The notes: generated from the letters alone by a model not told the origin. Numbered from the stretch's first letter, positions 33,933 through 43,383 are shown. The stretch: DNA of 64,000 bases from Panacagrimonas perspica (GCF_004364935.1 NZ_SOBT01000008.1:747534-811533), one strand, 5' to 3'. Numbers and translations are program-made.

Positions 33933-35099
33933 ATGAGCAATCAGTCCGCTGACCCTTCCACGACGGCGCAAGCGCCGATCAACGTTCCCGCGGCTGTCCT
34001 TTTCTCGATCAGTACCTTGATGGTGCTGACGGTGTTCCCCCTCTACGCATGGCACCACGATTTCTCCGGTGCGGCGTGGCTGTGGTTCTTCATCTTCCTG
34101 TTCGCCAGCGGCCTGTCGATCACCGGCGGTTATCACCGCCTGTGGGCGCATCGCGCCTACGAGGCACGTCTGCCACTGCGCATCTTCTACATGCTGTTCG
34201 GCGCCCAGTCGCTGGAAAACAGCATCCTGGTGTGGTGCTCGATGCATCGCGTGCACCACAAGAACGTGGATCACGTCGACGACGATCCGTACTCGATCAA
34301 GCGTGGCTTCTGGTACGCCCACATGGGCTGGATGCTGCGGGACCGTCCCTGCCATGCGGTCGATCTGTCCAACGTGCAGGACCTGCAGCGCGATCCGGTC
34401 GTGATGTTCCAGCACAAGCACTACCTGGGGCTGGCGCTGTTCATGAACATCGGCCTGCCGGGTCTCATCGGCATGCTCTACGGCGAGCCGGGCGCTTTCC
34501 TGATGCTGGCCGGCCTGCTGCGTCTGGTGGTGAACCACCACTTCACGTTCTTCATCAACTCGCTCGCGCACATGTGGGGTCGCCGTCCCTACACCGAGGA
34601 GAACACCGCGCGGGACAACGACCTGATCGCGCTGTTCACCTACGGCGAGGGCTATCACAACTACCACCACCTGTTCTCCTGGGACTATCGCAACGGCGTG
34701 CGCTGGTGGAACGTCGATCTGACGAAGTGGTGGATCGCGATGTTGTCGTGGGTGGGCCAGTCGCACAGCCTGCGCCGCGTGCCCGAGTTCAAGATCCGCC
34801 GCGCGATGATCGAGCGCCAGTTCGCGCGCGCGCAGCAGAAACTCGCCAGCGCAGCACCGACGACGCGCCTCGAGCACGTCAAGCAGCTGCTGGAGCATGA
34901 GATGGAGGCCTTCAAGGCGACCGTCAACGAGTGGACGCGCCTGCAGACCGAGAAGATCGAGGCGGCCAAGAAGCAGGTCATGGACCGTGTCGCCGAGCGC
35001 TGGGAACACAGCGAAGCTCGCCGCCAGCTGCAGGTCCTCGAAGAGGCGCTGCATCTCCAGTACCGGCGCGTCCGGCTGCTGCATATGCAGACGGCCTGA
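33933..35099 (+). CDS. acyl-CoA/fatty-acid desaturase with C-terminal coiled coil
   Basis: 388 residues from ATG 33933. The three histidine boxes of delta-9-type desaturases are present: H68-x4-H73 (HRLWAH), H105-x2-HH (HRVHH, 105-109) and H242-x2-HH (HNYHH, 242-246), which bind the di-iron centre, with four predicted membrane helices between. Family members end soon after the third box plus about 40 residues; here about 100 more residues (roughly 290-388) form a charged coiled coil. It would introduce a double bond into membrane acyl chains. A terminator on each side shows independent transcription; proximity to the cold-shock gene fits a role in cold adaptation. Confidence 0.9.
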   Translation: MSNQSADPSTTAQAPINVPAAVLFSISTLMVLTVFPLYAWHHDFSGAAWLWFFIFLFASGLSITGGYHRLWAHRAYEARLPLRIFYMLFGAQSLENSILVWCSMHRVHHKNVDHVDDDPYSIKRGFWYAHMGWMLRDRPCHAVDLSNVQDLQRDPVVMFQHKHYLGLALFMNIGLPGLIGMLYGEPGAFLMLAGLLRLVVNHHFTFFINSLAHMWGRRPYTEENTARDNDLIALFTYGEGYHNYHHLFSWDYRNGVRWWNVDLTKWWIAMLSWVGQSHSLRRVPEFKIRRAMIERQFARAQQKLASAAPTTRLEHVKQLLEHEMEAFKATVNEWTRLQTEKIEAAKKQVMDRVAERWEHSEARRQLQVLEEALHLQYRRVRLLHMQTA

Positions 35100-35151
35100 C
35101 AGCAAAGCGGTCGGCCCTTCGACGGGGTCGACAGCCACGACCGTATCCGGG

Positions 35152-35186
35152 AATGCCGGCAGGCCCACCTGCCGGCATTTTTATTT
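35152..35186 (+). terminator. intrinsic terminator of the desaturase gene
   Basis: AATGCCGGCAGG (35152-35163), loop CCCA, CCTGCCGGCATT (35168-35179), then TTTATTT. Confidence 0.95.
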
Positions 35187-35257
35187 CGAGGCGAGGTTGA
35201 ACGCGGCGGCCGGCCGGCGTTCCAATGCGCCGATCGCCATCACGCAGCGTTCCCGCC

Positions 35258-35743
35258 ATGAAGACCGCCCTGACGCCGTTTGCCCTGCTCCTGCTGGCTG
35301 CCACCCTGCTCGCCGGTTGCGGCAGCGCGCCGCTGGTGCCGTCGGCCGAAAGCTTCGAGGGACGGCCCGAGAAGGCGGCACTGGCCGTCCTTCGCAACGT
35401 GGAGGCCAATGACGAGCAGCGCGCGAAGATCCTCGCGGCGTTCGACCGCGACAATCCGAAGATGCTCAAGCTGGACCAGGAGTGGGAAGAGATCACGCGG
35501 CAGTGGAAGGAACTCAACCGCGCCGATCCCAAGTTCCTGGCCGATGCCGAGGCCTTGTCGGCGCGCCGCATGGACGTGGCCAAGCAGCAGATCGTCGTCG
35601 GTGCCGCGTTCGAGCACGAAGTGGCGTCGGTGCTCACGCCGGATCAGTGGAAGGACTGGAAGGAGCTGTGGGCGCTCGTCGGAGAGGGCAACGCCTGCGG
35701 GCCCGGTTGGCGCGGCGGCGGTGGCGGTGGCCATCGCCGATAG
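35258..35743 (+). CDS. lipoprotein with Spy/CpxP-like LTxxQ motif
   Basis: 161 residues with a lipoprotein signal peptide (lipobox LAGC). The mature part is helical and charged, with FDRDNPKM and a late VLTPDQWKDWKEL resembling the LTxxQ repeats of Spy/CpxP-type periplasmic chaperones; it ends in a Gly/Arg/His tail. Family assignment is tentative. Start at 35258 because it begins the signal peptide. Confidence 0.65.
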   Translation: MKTALTPFALLLLAATLLAGCGSAPLVPSAESFEGRPEKAALAVLRNVEANDEQRAKILAAFDRDNPKMLKLDQEWEEITRQWKELNRADPKFLADAEALSARRMDVAKQQIVVGAAFEHEVASVLTPDQWKDWKELWALVGEGNACGPGWRGGGGGGHRR

Positions 35744-35791
35744 TCTCGTGCTGTGCGCCAACTCCGGCGCCTGAACGCGCTCGACGCCCGC

Positions 35792-37957
35792 TCAGGCGGC
35801 CAGCCGCTCCACGACGACCTCGACGCCGCTCAACGAGGCATTCCCCGACAGCGTATCGACGAGGAATTCGTCGGTGAGATCGTTGACGCTCACGCCGGCA
35901 TGCGCGTTGGCGACACGCAGGTTCACGCCCTCGCGCGCATGACCCCAGCCATGCGGCAGCGACACCACGCCCGGCATCATTTCGTCGGTGAGATGCACGG
36001 TGACCTCGAGTGCGCCGACGCGCGAACGCACCGTCGCCATCGTGCCGTCCGCGAGGCTGCGGGCCGAGCCGTCGCCGGGATTCATCAACAGCAGGCAGCG
36101 GTCCTTGCCCTTCACCAGCCGCTCGGAATTGTGCATCCACGAGTTGTTGCTGCGGACATGGCGACGGCCGATCAGCCGTAGGCCCTCGGCCGCACCGATG
36201 CCGATCTGCCGGCGCGCACGTTCGACGTCGCCGATCAGCTCCGGGATATCGCAGCGGATGCGCTTGCCCGGGGTGAACAGGCGCTGCGGCAGGCAAGGCT
36301 GCAGCGGCCCCAGATCGATACCGTGCGGATGCTGCTTGAGCTTGCGCAGGGTCAGGCCCTCGCGCTTGCGCTTCCACGAGCCGTAAGGCCCCAGGCGCAG
36401 TCCCAGGTCGATCAGCTGGTCCGGACGCAGGTGCTGCCTGGCCAGGCCCGGCAGCTTGCGCAGGCGTGCGCCCAGCGGCTGCGGGCGATCGCCCTCGACA
36501 CGTTCGCGATAGGCGCGGGCGAGGCCGTTGAAGATCTCCCAGTCGTGCCGCGTGCCCTCGGGCTTGTCGACCAGCGGAGCGGACCACCGCGCGGTGTTGC
36601 GCACCGCGAAGTGATGGAAGATCAGGTCGTAGTGGTCGTGCTCGACACCGCAGGTGGGCGGCAGGATCAGGTGCGCGTGCCGCGTGGTCTCGTTGACGTA
36701 GAAGTCGATCGACACCATGAAGTCCAGCGAGGCCAGCGCGCGATCGAGTTGCTGGCCGTTGGGCGTGGACAGCACCGGGTTGCCGGCGATCGTCACCAGC
36801 GCGCGGACCTGGCCCTCGCCGGGCGTCAGGATCTCCTCGGCGAGCGCCACGACCGGAAGTTCGCCGCCGAACTCCGGAAGGCCGCGCACGCGGCTCTGCC
36901 AGGCGTTGTAGTGGCCGGCCTTCGACTGGCCCTGCAGCAGATCCACCGCGGGTAGCGGAAACATCGCGCCGCCCGGCGCATCGAGCCGTCCCGTGAGCAG
37001 GTTCAGCAGGTTGATGGCCCATTGGCAGATGCTGCCGAAGGCCTGCGTGGAGACGCCCATGCGCCCGTAGGCGACGGCGGCTGTCGCGTCCGCGAAGTCG
37101 AGGGCTAGGCGGCGGATCGTGGCGGCGTCGATGCCGGTCACGCTCGCGGCCGCCTCGGCCGTGAACGGCGCCACCGCATCACGCACGCCGTCGACGCCAT
37201 CGACGAATGCCGTCGCCGCACCCAGGTTCACGCGGTCCTCGTCGAACAGCACGTGGATCATCGCCAGCAGCAGCGCCGCGTCGGTGCCGGGGCGGATGAA
37301 ATGATGCTCGTCCGCGACGTCCGCGGTCTCGCTGCGGCGTGGGTCGATCACGACCATCCTGCCGCCGCGCGCCTTGAGCTCCTTCAGGCGCCCGCGGAAA
37401 TCCGGCACTGTCATCAGGCTTCCGTTGGAGGCCATCGGATTGGCGCCCAGCACGAGGAAATACTGCGTGCGATCGATGTCCGGGATCGGCAGCAGCAGCT
37501 GGTGTCCGAACATCCAGTACGCGACGAGCTGGTGGGGAAGCTGGTCCACCGAGGTCGCGGAAAAACGATTGCGGCTCTTGAGCTGCCCGAGGAAGTTCTG
37601 GCCGTGCGTGAGATTGCCGTAGTTGTGGACGCTCGGATTGCCCTGGTAGACCGCCACGCTGTTGGTGCCGTGGGCCTTGCGTAGCGCCACCAGGCGATCC
37701 GCGACCTCCGCATACGCCTGGTCCCAGCCGATCTCCTGCCAGCCGTTCGCGGTACGCCGCGCCGGCTTGCGCAGGCGGTCCGGGTCCTCGTGCAGGTCCT
37801 TGAGCGCCACGGCCTTGGGGCAGACATGGCCGCGCGAGAACGGATCGGCATCGTCCCCACGCACCGACAGGATGTGGCCGTCCTGCACCTTGAATTCGAG
37901 GCCGCAGATCGCCTCGCAAAGATTGCAGGCGCCGTAGTGCGTGCTGGGTTCGCCCAT
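35792..37957 (-). CDS. molybdopterin-dependent oxidoreductase (DMSO-reductase family)
   Basis: 721 residues from ATG 37957. The N-terminal iron-sulphur motif C11-x2-C14-x3-C18-x27-C46 is intact, followed by Mo-bisMGD domains (VAVYQGNPSVHNYG, FLVLGANPMASNG, VVIDPRRSETA) and a C-terminal beta-barrel with MNPGDGSARSLADGTMATVRS and SLPHGWGH. No Tat signal is visible, so it is probably cytoplasmic, like formate dehydrogenase or assimilatory nitrate-reductase relatives. The substrate is unknown. It diverges from the thioesterase gene. Confidence 0.9.
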   Translation of the reverse strand: MGEPSTHYGACNLCEAICGLEFKVQDGHILSVRGDDADPFSRGHVCPKAVALKDLHEDPDRLRKPARRTANGWQEIGWDQAYAEVADRLVALRKAHGTNSVAVYQGNPSVHNYGNLTHGQNFLGQLKSRNRFSATSVDQLPHQLVAYWMFGHQLLLPIPDIDRTQYFLVLGANPMASNGSLMTVPDFRGRLKELKARGGRMVVIDPRRSETADVADEHHFIRPGTDAALLLAMIHVLFDEDRVNLGAATAFVDGVDGVRDAVAPFTAEAAASVTGIDAATIRRLALDFADATAAVAYGRMGVSTQAFGSICQWAINLLNLLTGRLDAPGGAMFPLPAVDLLQGQSKAGHYNAWQSRVRGLPEFGGELPVVALAEEILTPGEGQVRALVTIAGNPVLSTPNGQQLDRALASLDFMVSIDFYVNETTRHAHLILPPTCGVEHDHYDLIFHHFAVRNTARWSAPLVDKPEGTRHDWEIFNGLARAYRERVEGDRPQPLGARLRKLPGLARQHLRPDQLIDLGLRLGPYGSWKRKREGLTLRKLKQHPHGIDLGPLQPCLPQRLFTPGKRIRCDIPELIGDVERARRQIGIGAAEGLRLIGRRHVRSNNSWMHNSERLVKGKDRCLLLMNPGDGSARSLADGTMATVRSRVGALEVTVHLTDEMMPGVVSLPHGWGHAREGVNLRVANAHAGVSVNDLTDEFLVDTLSGNASLSGVEVVVERLAA

Positions 37958-38027
37958 CGTGTTCGTCCCTGGCTTTGGCTGCGATGCTACGCGCCGGGGT
38001 TTGGTCTCACAATGACGCATCCACCCC

Positions 38028-38492
38028 ATGCCTTCGACGCCGATGAGCCAGCCGTTCCGCTATTACCTGCGCGTCCGTTACGGCGAGTGCGATGCGCAGA
38101 AAGTCGTGTTCAACGCCCGCTACGGCGAGTACATCGACTTGGCCATCACCGAGTTCCTGCGGGCGCTTGGCTACGGCGAGCAGATGGTGACCGCGGAACT
38201 GGATTTCCAGCTCGTGCGCCAGACGACGCAATGGCGTGCCCCGGCCCGCTACGACAACGTGCTGGAAGGCTCGGTCACGACGATGGGGATCGGCAATACC
38301 TCGTTCACGCTGCGCGTCGAATTCCGGGTCGCCGGCAACCCGATGGTGATCTGTGAATCGGAGACGGTCTACGTACTGGTCGATCACGCCACGCTGACCA
38401 AGCGTCCGGTTGCCGCGGATATGCGCGAACGGCTCGAGCGTGGTGCGCCCGGACGGATGATCGATCACGCGGGCTATTTGTCAGCCGCGTGA
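38028..38492 (+). CDS. 4HBT-family acyl-CoA thioesterase
   Basis: 154 residues (149 if the second in-frame ATG at 38043 is used). YYLRVRYGECDAQKVVFNARYGEYID is the hot-dog thioesterase signature of the YbgC/FcbC type, with the catalytic Asp in the GECD segment. It probably hydrolyses an acyl-CoA. It is divergent from the molybdoenzyme gene 70 bp away and convergent with the SET gene. Confidence 0.88.
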   Translation: MPSTPMSQPFRYYLRVRYGECDAQKVVFNARYGEYIDLAITEFLRALGYGEQMVTAELDFQLVRQTTQWRAPARYDNVLEGSVTTMGIGNTSFTLRVEFRVAGNPMVICESETVYVLVDHATLTKRPVAADMRERLERGAPGRMIDHAGYLSAA

Positions 38493-38522
38493 TCACCGCG
38501 CAGGGCTGGCCGTTGTTCGAAC

Positions 38523-38993
38523 CTAGCGGCCCTTGGGCTTCAGCATCGTCCCGATGCAGCTGGTCATGCCGCAGCGGCAGGCCCACAGCTTGCGCATGCG
38601 CGCGGTGTGCCGCACGTCCAGTTTGATGCCGTAGTCGTACGTCAGCTCTTCACCCTTGCGGATCGGGCGGCGCGCCTCGATGAAGATGCGGTCGCGGGCC
38701 GTGCCGTGGGTCTTGGCCTCGTAGATCACGGCCTCGCAGTTCGGATCGCAACTGTGATTGATCCACTTGGCGTCGTTGCCACGACGATTGGCATCGATGA
38801 TGTAGTCGTCGTTGAGCGTGAACAGGAACGTGTGTCCGGTTTCCGCGGTTCCTGCGTAGATGTCGTCGGCTTCGTCGTGCGTGCAGAGGCGGCCGCGATA
38901 TTCGATGACGGTGTGTCCGGCGGGCAGATTGCGGGCCGCGAAAACGCCGTTGCCGTGGATGGGCGAGCGACGTACGGTGATGGTGCGAACCAT
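38523..38993 (-). CDS. SET-domain protein methyltransferase-like protein
   Basis: 156 residues. RRSPIHGNGVFAARNLPAGHTVIEYRG is the SET N-terminus; AKWINHSCDPNCEAVI and EELTYDYGIKL contain the NHSC and pseudoknot motifs that bind SAM and lysine, and a post-SET-like Cys cluster (CRCGMTSC) follows. It should methylate lysine in a protein. Such proteins are widespread but poorly understood in bacteria. Confidence 0.9.
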   Translation of the reverse strand: MVRTITVRRSPIHGNGVFAARNLPAGHTVIEYRGRLCTHDEADDIYAGTAETGHTFLFTLNDDYIIDANRRGNDAKWINHSCDPNCEAVIYEAKTHGTARDRIFIEARRPIRKGEELTYDYGIKLDVRHTARMRKLWACRCGMTSCIGTMLKPKGR

Positions 38994-39078
38994 GGATCTT
39001 CGTTGCAGCGGTGTCTGAGGGGACGCGATTGTCCAGCACTCCGCGTGCCAGTGCACACGAAGGCGGGCAACGCGGTGC

Positions 39079-39537
39079 TCAGAACACGCCGAAGGCGATG
39101 CCGGCCGCGAGTGTCTGCCCGAGTTCGCGTGCGGCCGCCAGGGCCTCGTCGTCGAGTTCGCCCTTGTGCACCAGCGGCTCGCTGACGCGCTTCCACTGGT
39201 AGCCGGCGGCGATGCGGTCGAGCGCCCGCACCGCGCCGCTGCCGTCGTTGCCGGTCGAGACCAGCATCGCGTAGGCAAGGCCGATGGTCTTGCCCTCGGC
39301 CGGGTAGTAGGTGCGGTCCAGGAAGTCCTTCACGGCGCCCGAGAGATAGCCGAAATTCTCGGGTGAACCGATCAGCAGGCCGTCCGCCCACAGCAGGTCG
39401 TCGAGGCCGGCATCGCCGGCGCGCAGCGTGCGCACCTCGACCTCGTCGGCGAGTTCCAGCGCACCCTCGCGGGCGGCCATCACGAGCTGGCGCGTGCGTC
39501 CGGTCTGGGTGCTGTAGACGATGAGCAGATGTTTCAT
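39079..39537 (-). CDS. flavodoxin-like / NAD(P)H oxidoreductase protein
   Basis: 152 residues starting MKHLLIVYSTQTGRTRQL, the FMN phosphate-binding loop of flavodoxins; GSPENFGYLSGAVKDFLDRTYY and AYAMLVSTGNDGSGAVR are the later FMN-contacting loops. It may shuttle electrons or act as a small flavin reductase. It lies 85 bp upstream of the SET gene in the same direction. Confidence 0.88.
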   Translation of the reverse strand: MKHLLIVYSTQTGRTRQLVMAAREGALELADEVEVRTLRAGDAGLDDLLWADGLLIGSPENFGYLSGAVKDFLDRTYYPAEGKTIGLAYAMLVSTGNDGSGAVRALDRIAAGYQWKRVSEPLVHKGELDDEALAAARELGQTLAAGIAFGVF

Positions 39538-39664
39538 GCGCGGGTCCGGCCGCATCGCAGTGTGCGTGCCGCCTCACGCCCTGGGGCGCTGGTCTTGCCG
39601 GGCAGAATGACAGACTCCGCCGCTATACACTCGCGGCCCGTTCCGCAGACTTCGCGACGCCGAC

Positions 39665-40747
39665 ATGCCTGTCCTTTCCGAAGAATCCCTCCGCCAGGCG
39701 CTGGCCGCCTACGTCGATCCCGTGCTCGGCTGCGGCCTGATCGAGGCCGACGTGGTGCGCGAGGTCTCGGTGCGCAATGGCCGCGCGCAGGTCGGCATCG
39801 AACTGGGTTTCCCCTGCGACGGCTACAAGAACGAGTTCGCCGCCAACCTGAAGGCCGCGCTGCGAAAGTCCCTGGATGCCGACGTCGATGTCGCCGTCGG
39901 CTGGGTCGTGCGCAGCCACGCGGTGCAGGCCAAGCTCGCCGCGCTGCCCAACGTGAAGAACATCATCGCCGTGGCCTCGGGCAAGGGCGGCGTGGGCAAG
40001 TCGACGGTGGCCGTGAACCTGGCGCTGGCGCTGCGCGCGGAGGGCGCGAGCGTCGGCGTGCTCGACGCCGACATCTACGGCCCGAGCCAGCCGCGCATGC
40101 TCGGAACCAGCGAGAAGCCGACGTCGCCCGACGGCAAGAGCATGAACCCGATCGAGGCGCTGGGCCTGCAGGCGATGAGCATCGGATTCCTGATCGACGA
40201 GGATCAGCCGATGGTCTGGCGCGGCCCGATGGCGACGCAGGCGCTGATGCAGTTGCTCAACGAGACACACTGGAAGGCGCTGGACTACCTGGTCATCGAT
40301 CTGCCACCGGGCACCGGTGACATCCAGCTCACGCTGTCGCAGCGCATTCCGGTGTCGGGCGCCGTCGTCGTGACCACGCCGCAGGACATCGCGCTGATCG
40401 ATGCGAAGAAGGGCCTGCAGATGTTCCGCAAGGTCGAGGTGCCCATCCTCGGCCTGATCGAGAACATGAGCTTCTACTGCTGTCCGAACTGCGGACACCG
40501 TGCCGAGATCTTCGGGTCGGGTGGTGGCGAGCGCATGAGCGAACAGTTCGACGTGGCCTTGCTGGGCCGCATTCCGCTGGATGCGCGCATCCGCGCGCAG
40601 GCCGACGGCGGCAAGCCCACCGTGGCGGCGGACCCGGAGTCGGATCTGGCGAAGATCTACCGCGACATCGCGCGCCGCGCGGCGGCGCGCCTCGCGCATG
40701 GCGGGCTGGAATCGGATTTCCCCGATATCCAGGTCAGCGACGATTGA
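39665..40747 (+). CDS. apbC: Mrp/ApbC iron-sulphur cluster carrier ATPase
   Basis: 360 residues: N-terminal DUF59-like domain (about 1-90), deviant Walker A SGKGGVGKST (around 105-114), Walker B VIDLPPGTGD, and the cluster-binding CPNC. Members bind and deliver [4Fe-4S] clusters to apo-proteins. It stands alone and ends just before a REP-like hairpin. Confidence 0.95.
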   Translation: MPVLSEESLRQALAAYVDPVLGCGLIEADVVREVSVRNGRAQVGIELGFPCDGYKNEFAANLKAALRKSLDADVDVAVGWVVRSHAVQAKLAALPNVKNIIAVASGKGGVGKSTVAVNLALALRAEGASVGVLDADIYGPSQPRMLGTSEKPTSPDGKSMNPIEALGLQAMSIGFLIDEDQPMVWRGPMATQALMQLLNETHWKALDYLVIDLPPGTGDIQLTLSQRIPVSGAVVVTTPQDIALIDAKKGLQMFRKVEVPILGLIENMSFYCCPNCGHRAEIFGSGGGERMSEQFDVALLGRIPLDARIRAQADGGKPTVAADPESDLAKIYRDIARRAAARLAHGGLESDFPDIQVSDD

Positions 40748-40757
40748 ATTGCTCGAC

Positions 40758-40826
40758 GTAGCCCGGACGAAGTCCGGGAGGGCACCCGAATCAACGCAGC
40801 GTCGTCCCGGACTTCGTCCGGGCTAC
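40758..40826. repeat. REP-like inverted repeat, copy B
   Basis: Two 22-bp arms (40758-40779 and 40805-40826), GTAGCCCGGACGAAGTCCGGGA and its complement, around a 25-bp centre. It lies between convergent genes ending at 40747 and 40834. Confidence 0.9.
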
Positions 40827-40833
40827 GGACAGC

Positions 40834-41655
40834 TCACTTCTGCACGCACCGCTGCAGCGCCGCGACATCGCCTTTCGCATTCTTGACGCAAGCCATCTGC
40901 GCGAACGCATCGGCGAGGGCTGGGTCGTACGCAGGCGCAGCCGGAGCCTGATCCGCCTGGGCCGACGGCATCGGCGTATGCGGCAGCCGCGCCAGGTTGC
41001 AGGCCGGAACGCCGGGCGAGGTCGAGAAGCTGTCGAGGCGGCACAGTCCGCGGCCGTCGATCGCCATCGCGTACATCGCGCCCTGCGGATCCTGCTGGCC
41101 TCGCGTGGCGAAACTGAGACGCCACGCCAGGCCCGCTTCGCCGAACGAGGGCTCGAGCCTGGCGCTGACGAAGCGGGCGGCGCGATCGGCGCGGGCGAGC
41201 GCTTCGGCCAGCCGCTCGGGCTGGACCTGATCGATGTCGAAAGGGATCCATCCGGAGATGTCTTCGTACAGGGCCTGGCGGATGTCGCGGAGCGGCTCGC
41301 CACGGCGCCCGGTACGCACGAAGCGCTCGCGAGGGACGCCGATGCCGGTCTTGCCGGTCGGGAGCGCAATCGAGACCTCGCCCCAGCGGTTGATGCCGAC
41401 GCCAACGACGGGTGCGTCGCGATCCGCGCTGCGGCGAAACGCTTCGAGCGCCGCGGCCAGCGCCGTGCCGTCGAGGGCAGCCGCGCGTTCGGATGCGCCG
41501 GGCTCGGGCCGGGGCTTGCAGCTGTTGCGCGTCGTGCCCGACCCGTACGCACAGGCGCTTCGCAGAGTGCCGCTCGAGAACAGCCAGAACAGCGTGCCCG
41601 CCGCCGCCGTCACGACGAGCAGGCAGACGGCGAGAATCAGGGCGCGGGTCGGCAT
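40834..41655 (-). CDS. membrane-anchored protein of unknown function
   Basis: 273 residues from ATG 41655 (the frame is open further upstream but looks non-coding). An N-terminal membrane helix (about 5-28) precedes a domain with strand-rich segments (VVGVGINRWGEVSIALPTG and LAWRLSFATRGQ) and a short Pro/Ala linker to a C-terminal helix ending CVKNAKGDVAALQRCVQ. Five cysteines may form disulphides in the periplasm. I recognise no family. Confidence 0.7.
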   Translation of the reverse strand: MPTRALILAVCLLVVTAAAGTLFWLFSSGTLRSACAYGSGTTRNSCKPRPEPGASERAAALDGTALAAALEAFRRSADRDAPVVGVGINRWGEVSIALPTGKTGIGVPRERFVRTGRRGEPLRDIRQALYEDISGWIPFDIDQVQPERLAEALARADRAARFVSARLEPSFGEAGLAWRLSFATRGQQDPQGAMYAMAIDGRGLCRLDSFSTSPGVPACNLARLPHTPMPSAQADQAPAAPAYDPALADAFAQMACVKNAKGDVAALQRCVQK

Positions 41656-41771
41656 CGCGGCATCCTGGGGTTGCGCCTCGTCGGTCGCAAGCACCGGTGC
41701 CGCCCCCGCAATGATGCGAAAATCACCGGCTACGACGGGCGGGAACGGCGACAGGGAATCCAAGGCACTCG

Positions 41772-42263
41772 ATGGTCCTGCTGAATTGGCTGACGGCCAC
41801 GTATTACGTGCGCATCTGTGCCGACCGCGTGCGCATCCGCGACGTCGGGCGTGGGCACTCGCTGGACGCGCCCGCGGTGGTCGCCATCGAGGACGACGGC
41901 AGGCGCCGGCAGGTGATCGCGGTCGGGCAGGGGGCGCTCGGTGCGCCCGCCCGTCCGGGCCTCGTGCTGGCGCATCCGTTCCGGCATCCGCGCGTGCCGG
42001 TCGGGGATTTCGTCGTGGCGGACGCCCTTCTTGCCGGTCTGGTGCGAAGCTTCGCCAAGAGCATTCACGGATTTCCGCGGCCGCTGCTGCGGGTGCTGAT
42101 TCATCCACAGCACGAGCTCGAAGGCGGATTGACGCCGATCGAGCGGCGCGCCTTCGAGGAACTCGCGAACAATTGCGGGGCCCGGAGGATCGCGGTCTAC
42201 GAAGGACCCGAGCTCGCCGACCGTGACATCAACGACGCGCTTTTCAGCAAATTGAGAAACTGA
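41772..42263 (+). CDS. truncated MreB-like protein
   Basis: 163 residues. The pattern [36 protein letters not shown], then the [10 protein letters not shown] ... [30 protein letters not shown] segment aligns in order with the N-terminal half of MreB (phosphate 1 region and the VIRREA..GAR.V..I stretch). MreB is about 345 residues, so this covers one half only and lacks the second actin subdomain. A regulatory or partner role is inferred. It ends 5 bp before dcd. Confidence 0.6.
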   Translation: MVLLNWLTATYYVRICADRVRIRDVGRGHSLDAPAVVAIEDDGRRRQVIAVGQGALGAPARPGLVLAHPFRHPRVPVGDFVVADALLAGLVRSFAKSIHGFPRPLLRVLIHPQHELEGGLTPIERRAFEELANNCGARRIAVYEGPELADRDINDALFSKLRN

Positions 42264-42268
42264 TCTTC

Positions 42269-42835
42269 ATGAGCATCAAGTCCGACAAGTGGATCCGCCG
42301 CATGGCGGCGCAGGGAATGATCGAACCGTTCGAGCCGGGGCAGGTGCGCGTCGCGCCGGACGGGCACCGGATCGTCAGCTACGGAACGTCCAGCTACGGC
42401 TACGACGTGCGCTGCGCCGACGAGTTCAAGATCTTCACGAACATCAATTCGACGATCGTCGATCCGAAGAACTTCGACGCGCGCAGCTTCGTCGACGTGA
42501 AATCGGACGTCTGCATCATTCCGCCGAATTCCTTCGCACTCGCGCGCACCGTCGAATACTTCCGCATTCCGCGTTCGACGCTGGTGATCTGCCTGGGCAA
42601 GAGCACCTACGCCCGCTGCGGCATCATCGTCAACGTCACGCCGCTGGAACCGGAGTGGGAAGGACACGTCACGCTCGAGTTCTCCAACACGACGCCGCTG
42701 CCGGCGAAGATCTACGCCAACGAGGGCGTCGCACAGATGCTGTTCTACGAATCCGACGAAGTCTGCGAGACCTCGTACAAGGACCGGGGCGGCAAGTACC
42801 AGGGGCAGAAGGGCGTGACGCTGCCCAAGACCTGA
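42269..42835 (+). CDS. dcd: dCTP deaminase
   Basis: 188 residues. It converts dCTP to dUTP in the thymidylate pathway. The conserved [58 protein letters not shown] and GVAQMLF blocks are present with the catalytic Glu in EWEGH. It follows the MreB-like gene by 5 bp and is probably co-transcribed with it. Confidence 0.96.
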   Translation: MSIKSDKWIRRMAAQGMIEPFEPGQVRVAPDGHRIVSYGTSSYGYDVRCADEFKIFTNINSTIVDPKNFDARSFVDVKSDVCIIPPNSFALARTVEYFRIPRSTLVICLGKSTYARCGIIVNVTPLEPEWEGHVTLEFSNTTPLPAKIYANEGVAQMLFYESDEVCETSYKDRGGKYQGQKGVTLPKT

Positions 42836-42912
42836 GCGGCGTGACCCGGCGCACAGCGCATGCCGGGGCGGTCGGAGTAACCTAGGTCCCAAGTCTCGAA
42901 CCAGATTCCGTC

Positions 42913-43296
42913 ATGAAAGCCTCGCTCATTGTCCTGTCGGTACTCGTGCTCGGCCTCGCCGGGTGTGCCAACAACCAGGTGATCGTCGATACCAAGGGCG
43001 TGGACATGTCGCGGTATCAGCAGGACCGTCGCGAGTGCGAGGGTTATGTCGAACAGGTGTCCTCGGGCGGCACCATCGCCAAGAGTGCTGGCCTGGGCGC
43101 TGTGATCGGTGCGGTCGTCGGCGGCGCAGCCGGCGCGATCTTCGGAGACAGCACGGCAGCAGCGCGCGGTGCGGCTGTCGGTGGCGTCACCGGCGGCGCA
43201 CAGGGCAGCGTGAGCGGCATCGCGAAGGGCGAGAACAGCAAGGAACAGGTGCTGCGCAACTGCCTGAGCGGTCGCGGTTACCGGGTGCTGAATTAG
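42913..43296 (+). CDS. glycine-zipper lipoprotein
   Basis: 127 residues; lipobox LAGC near residue 18. The middle (AGLGAVIGAVVGGAAGAIFG and AAVGGVTGGAQG) is a glycine-zipper domain as in Rick_17kDa-like outer-membrane lipoproteins. Charged C-terminus with a single Cys. It may anchor in the outer membrane and affect envelope integrity; the function is unknown. Confidence 0.85.
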   Translation: MKASLIVLSVLVLGLAGCANNQVIVDTKGVDMSRYQQDRRECEGYVEQVSSGGTIAKSAGLGAVIGAVVGGAAGAIFGDSTAAARGAAVGGVTGGAQGSVSGIAKGENSKEQVLRNCLSGRGYRVLN

Positions 43297-43302
43297 CAAA
43301 CC

Positions 43303-43369
43303 GTAGCCCGGACGAAGTCCGGGTTTCCGGCGAACAACGAAGCAGGATCCCGGACTTCGTCCGGGCTAC
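43303..43369. repeat. REP-like inverted repeat, copy C
   Basis: Arms at 43303-43324 and 43348-43369 are nearly identical to copy B (one terminal T in place of A on the left arm). Lies between convergent genes ending at 43296 and 43384. Confidence 0.9.
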
Positions 43370-43383
43370 GGTGGCGTCGCGGT

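Noticed and set aside
41772-42263. Full-length cell-shape MreB
   Set aside because: Only about half the usual length is present and mreC/mreD are not nearby.
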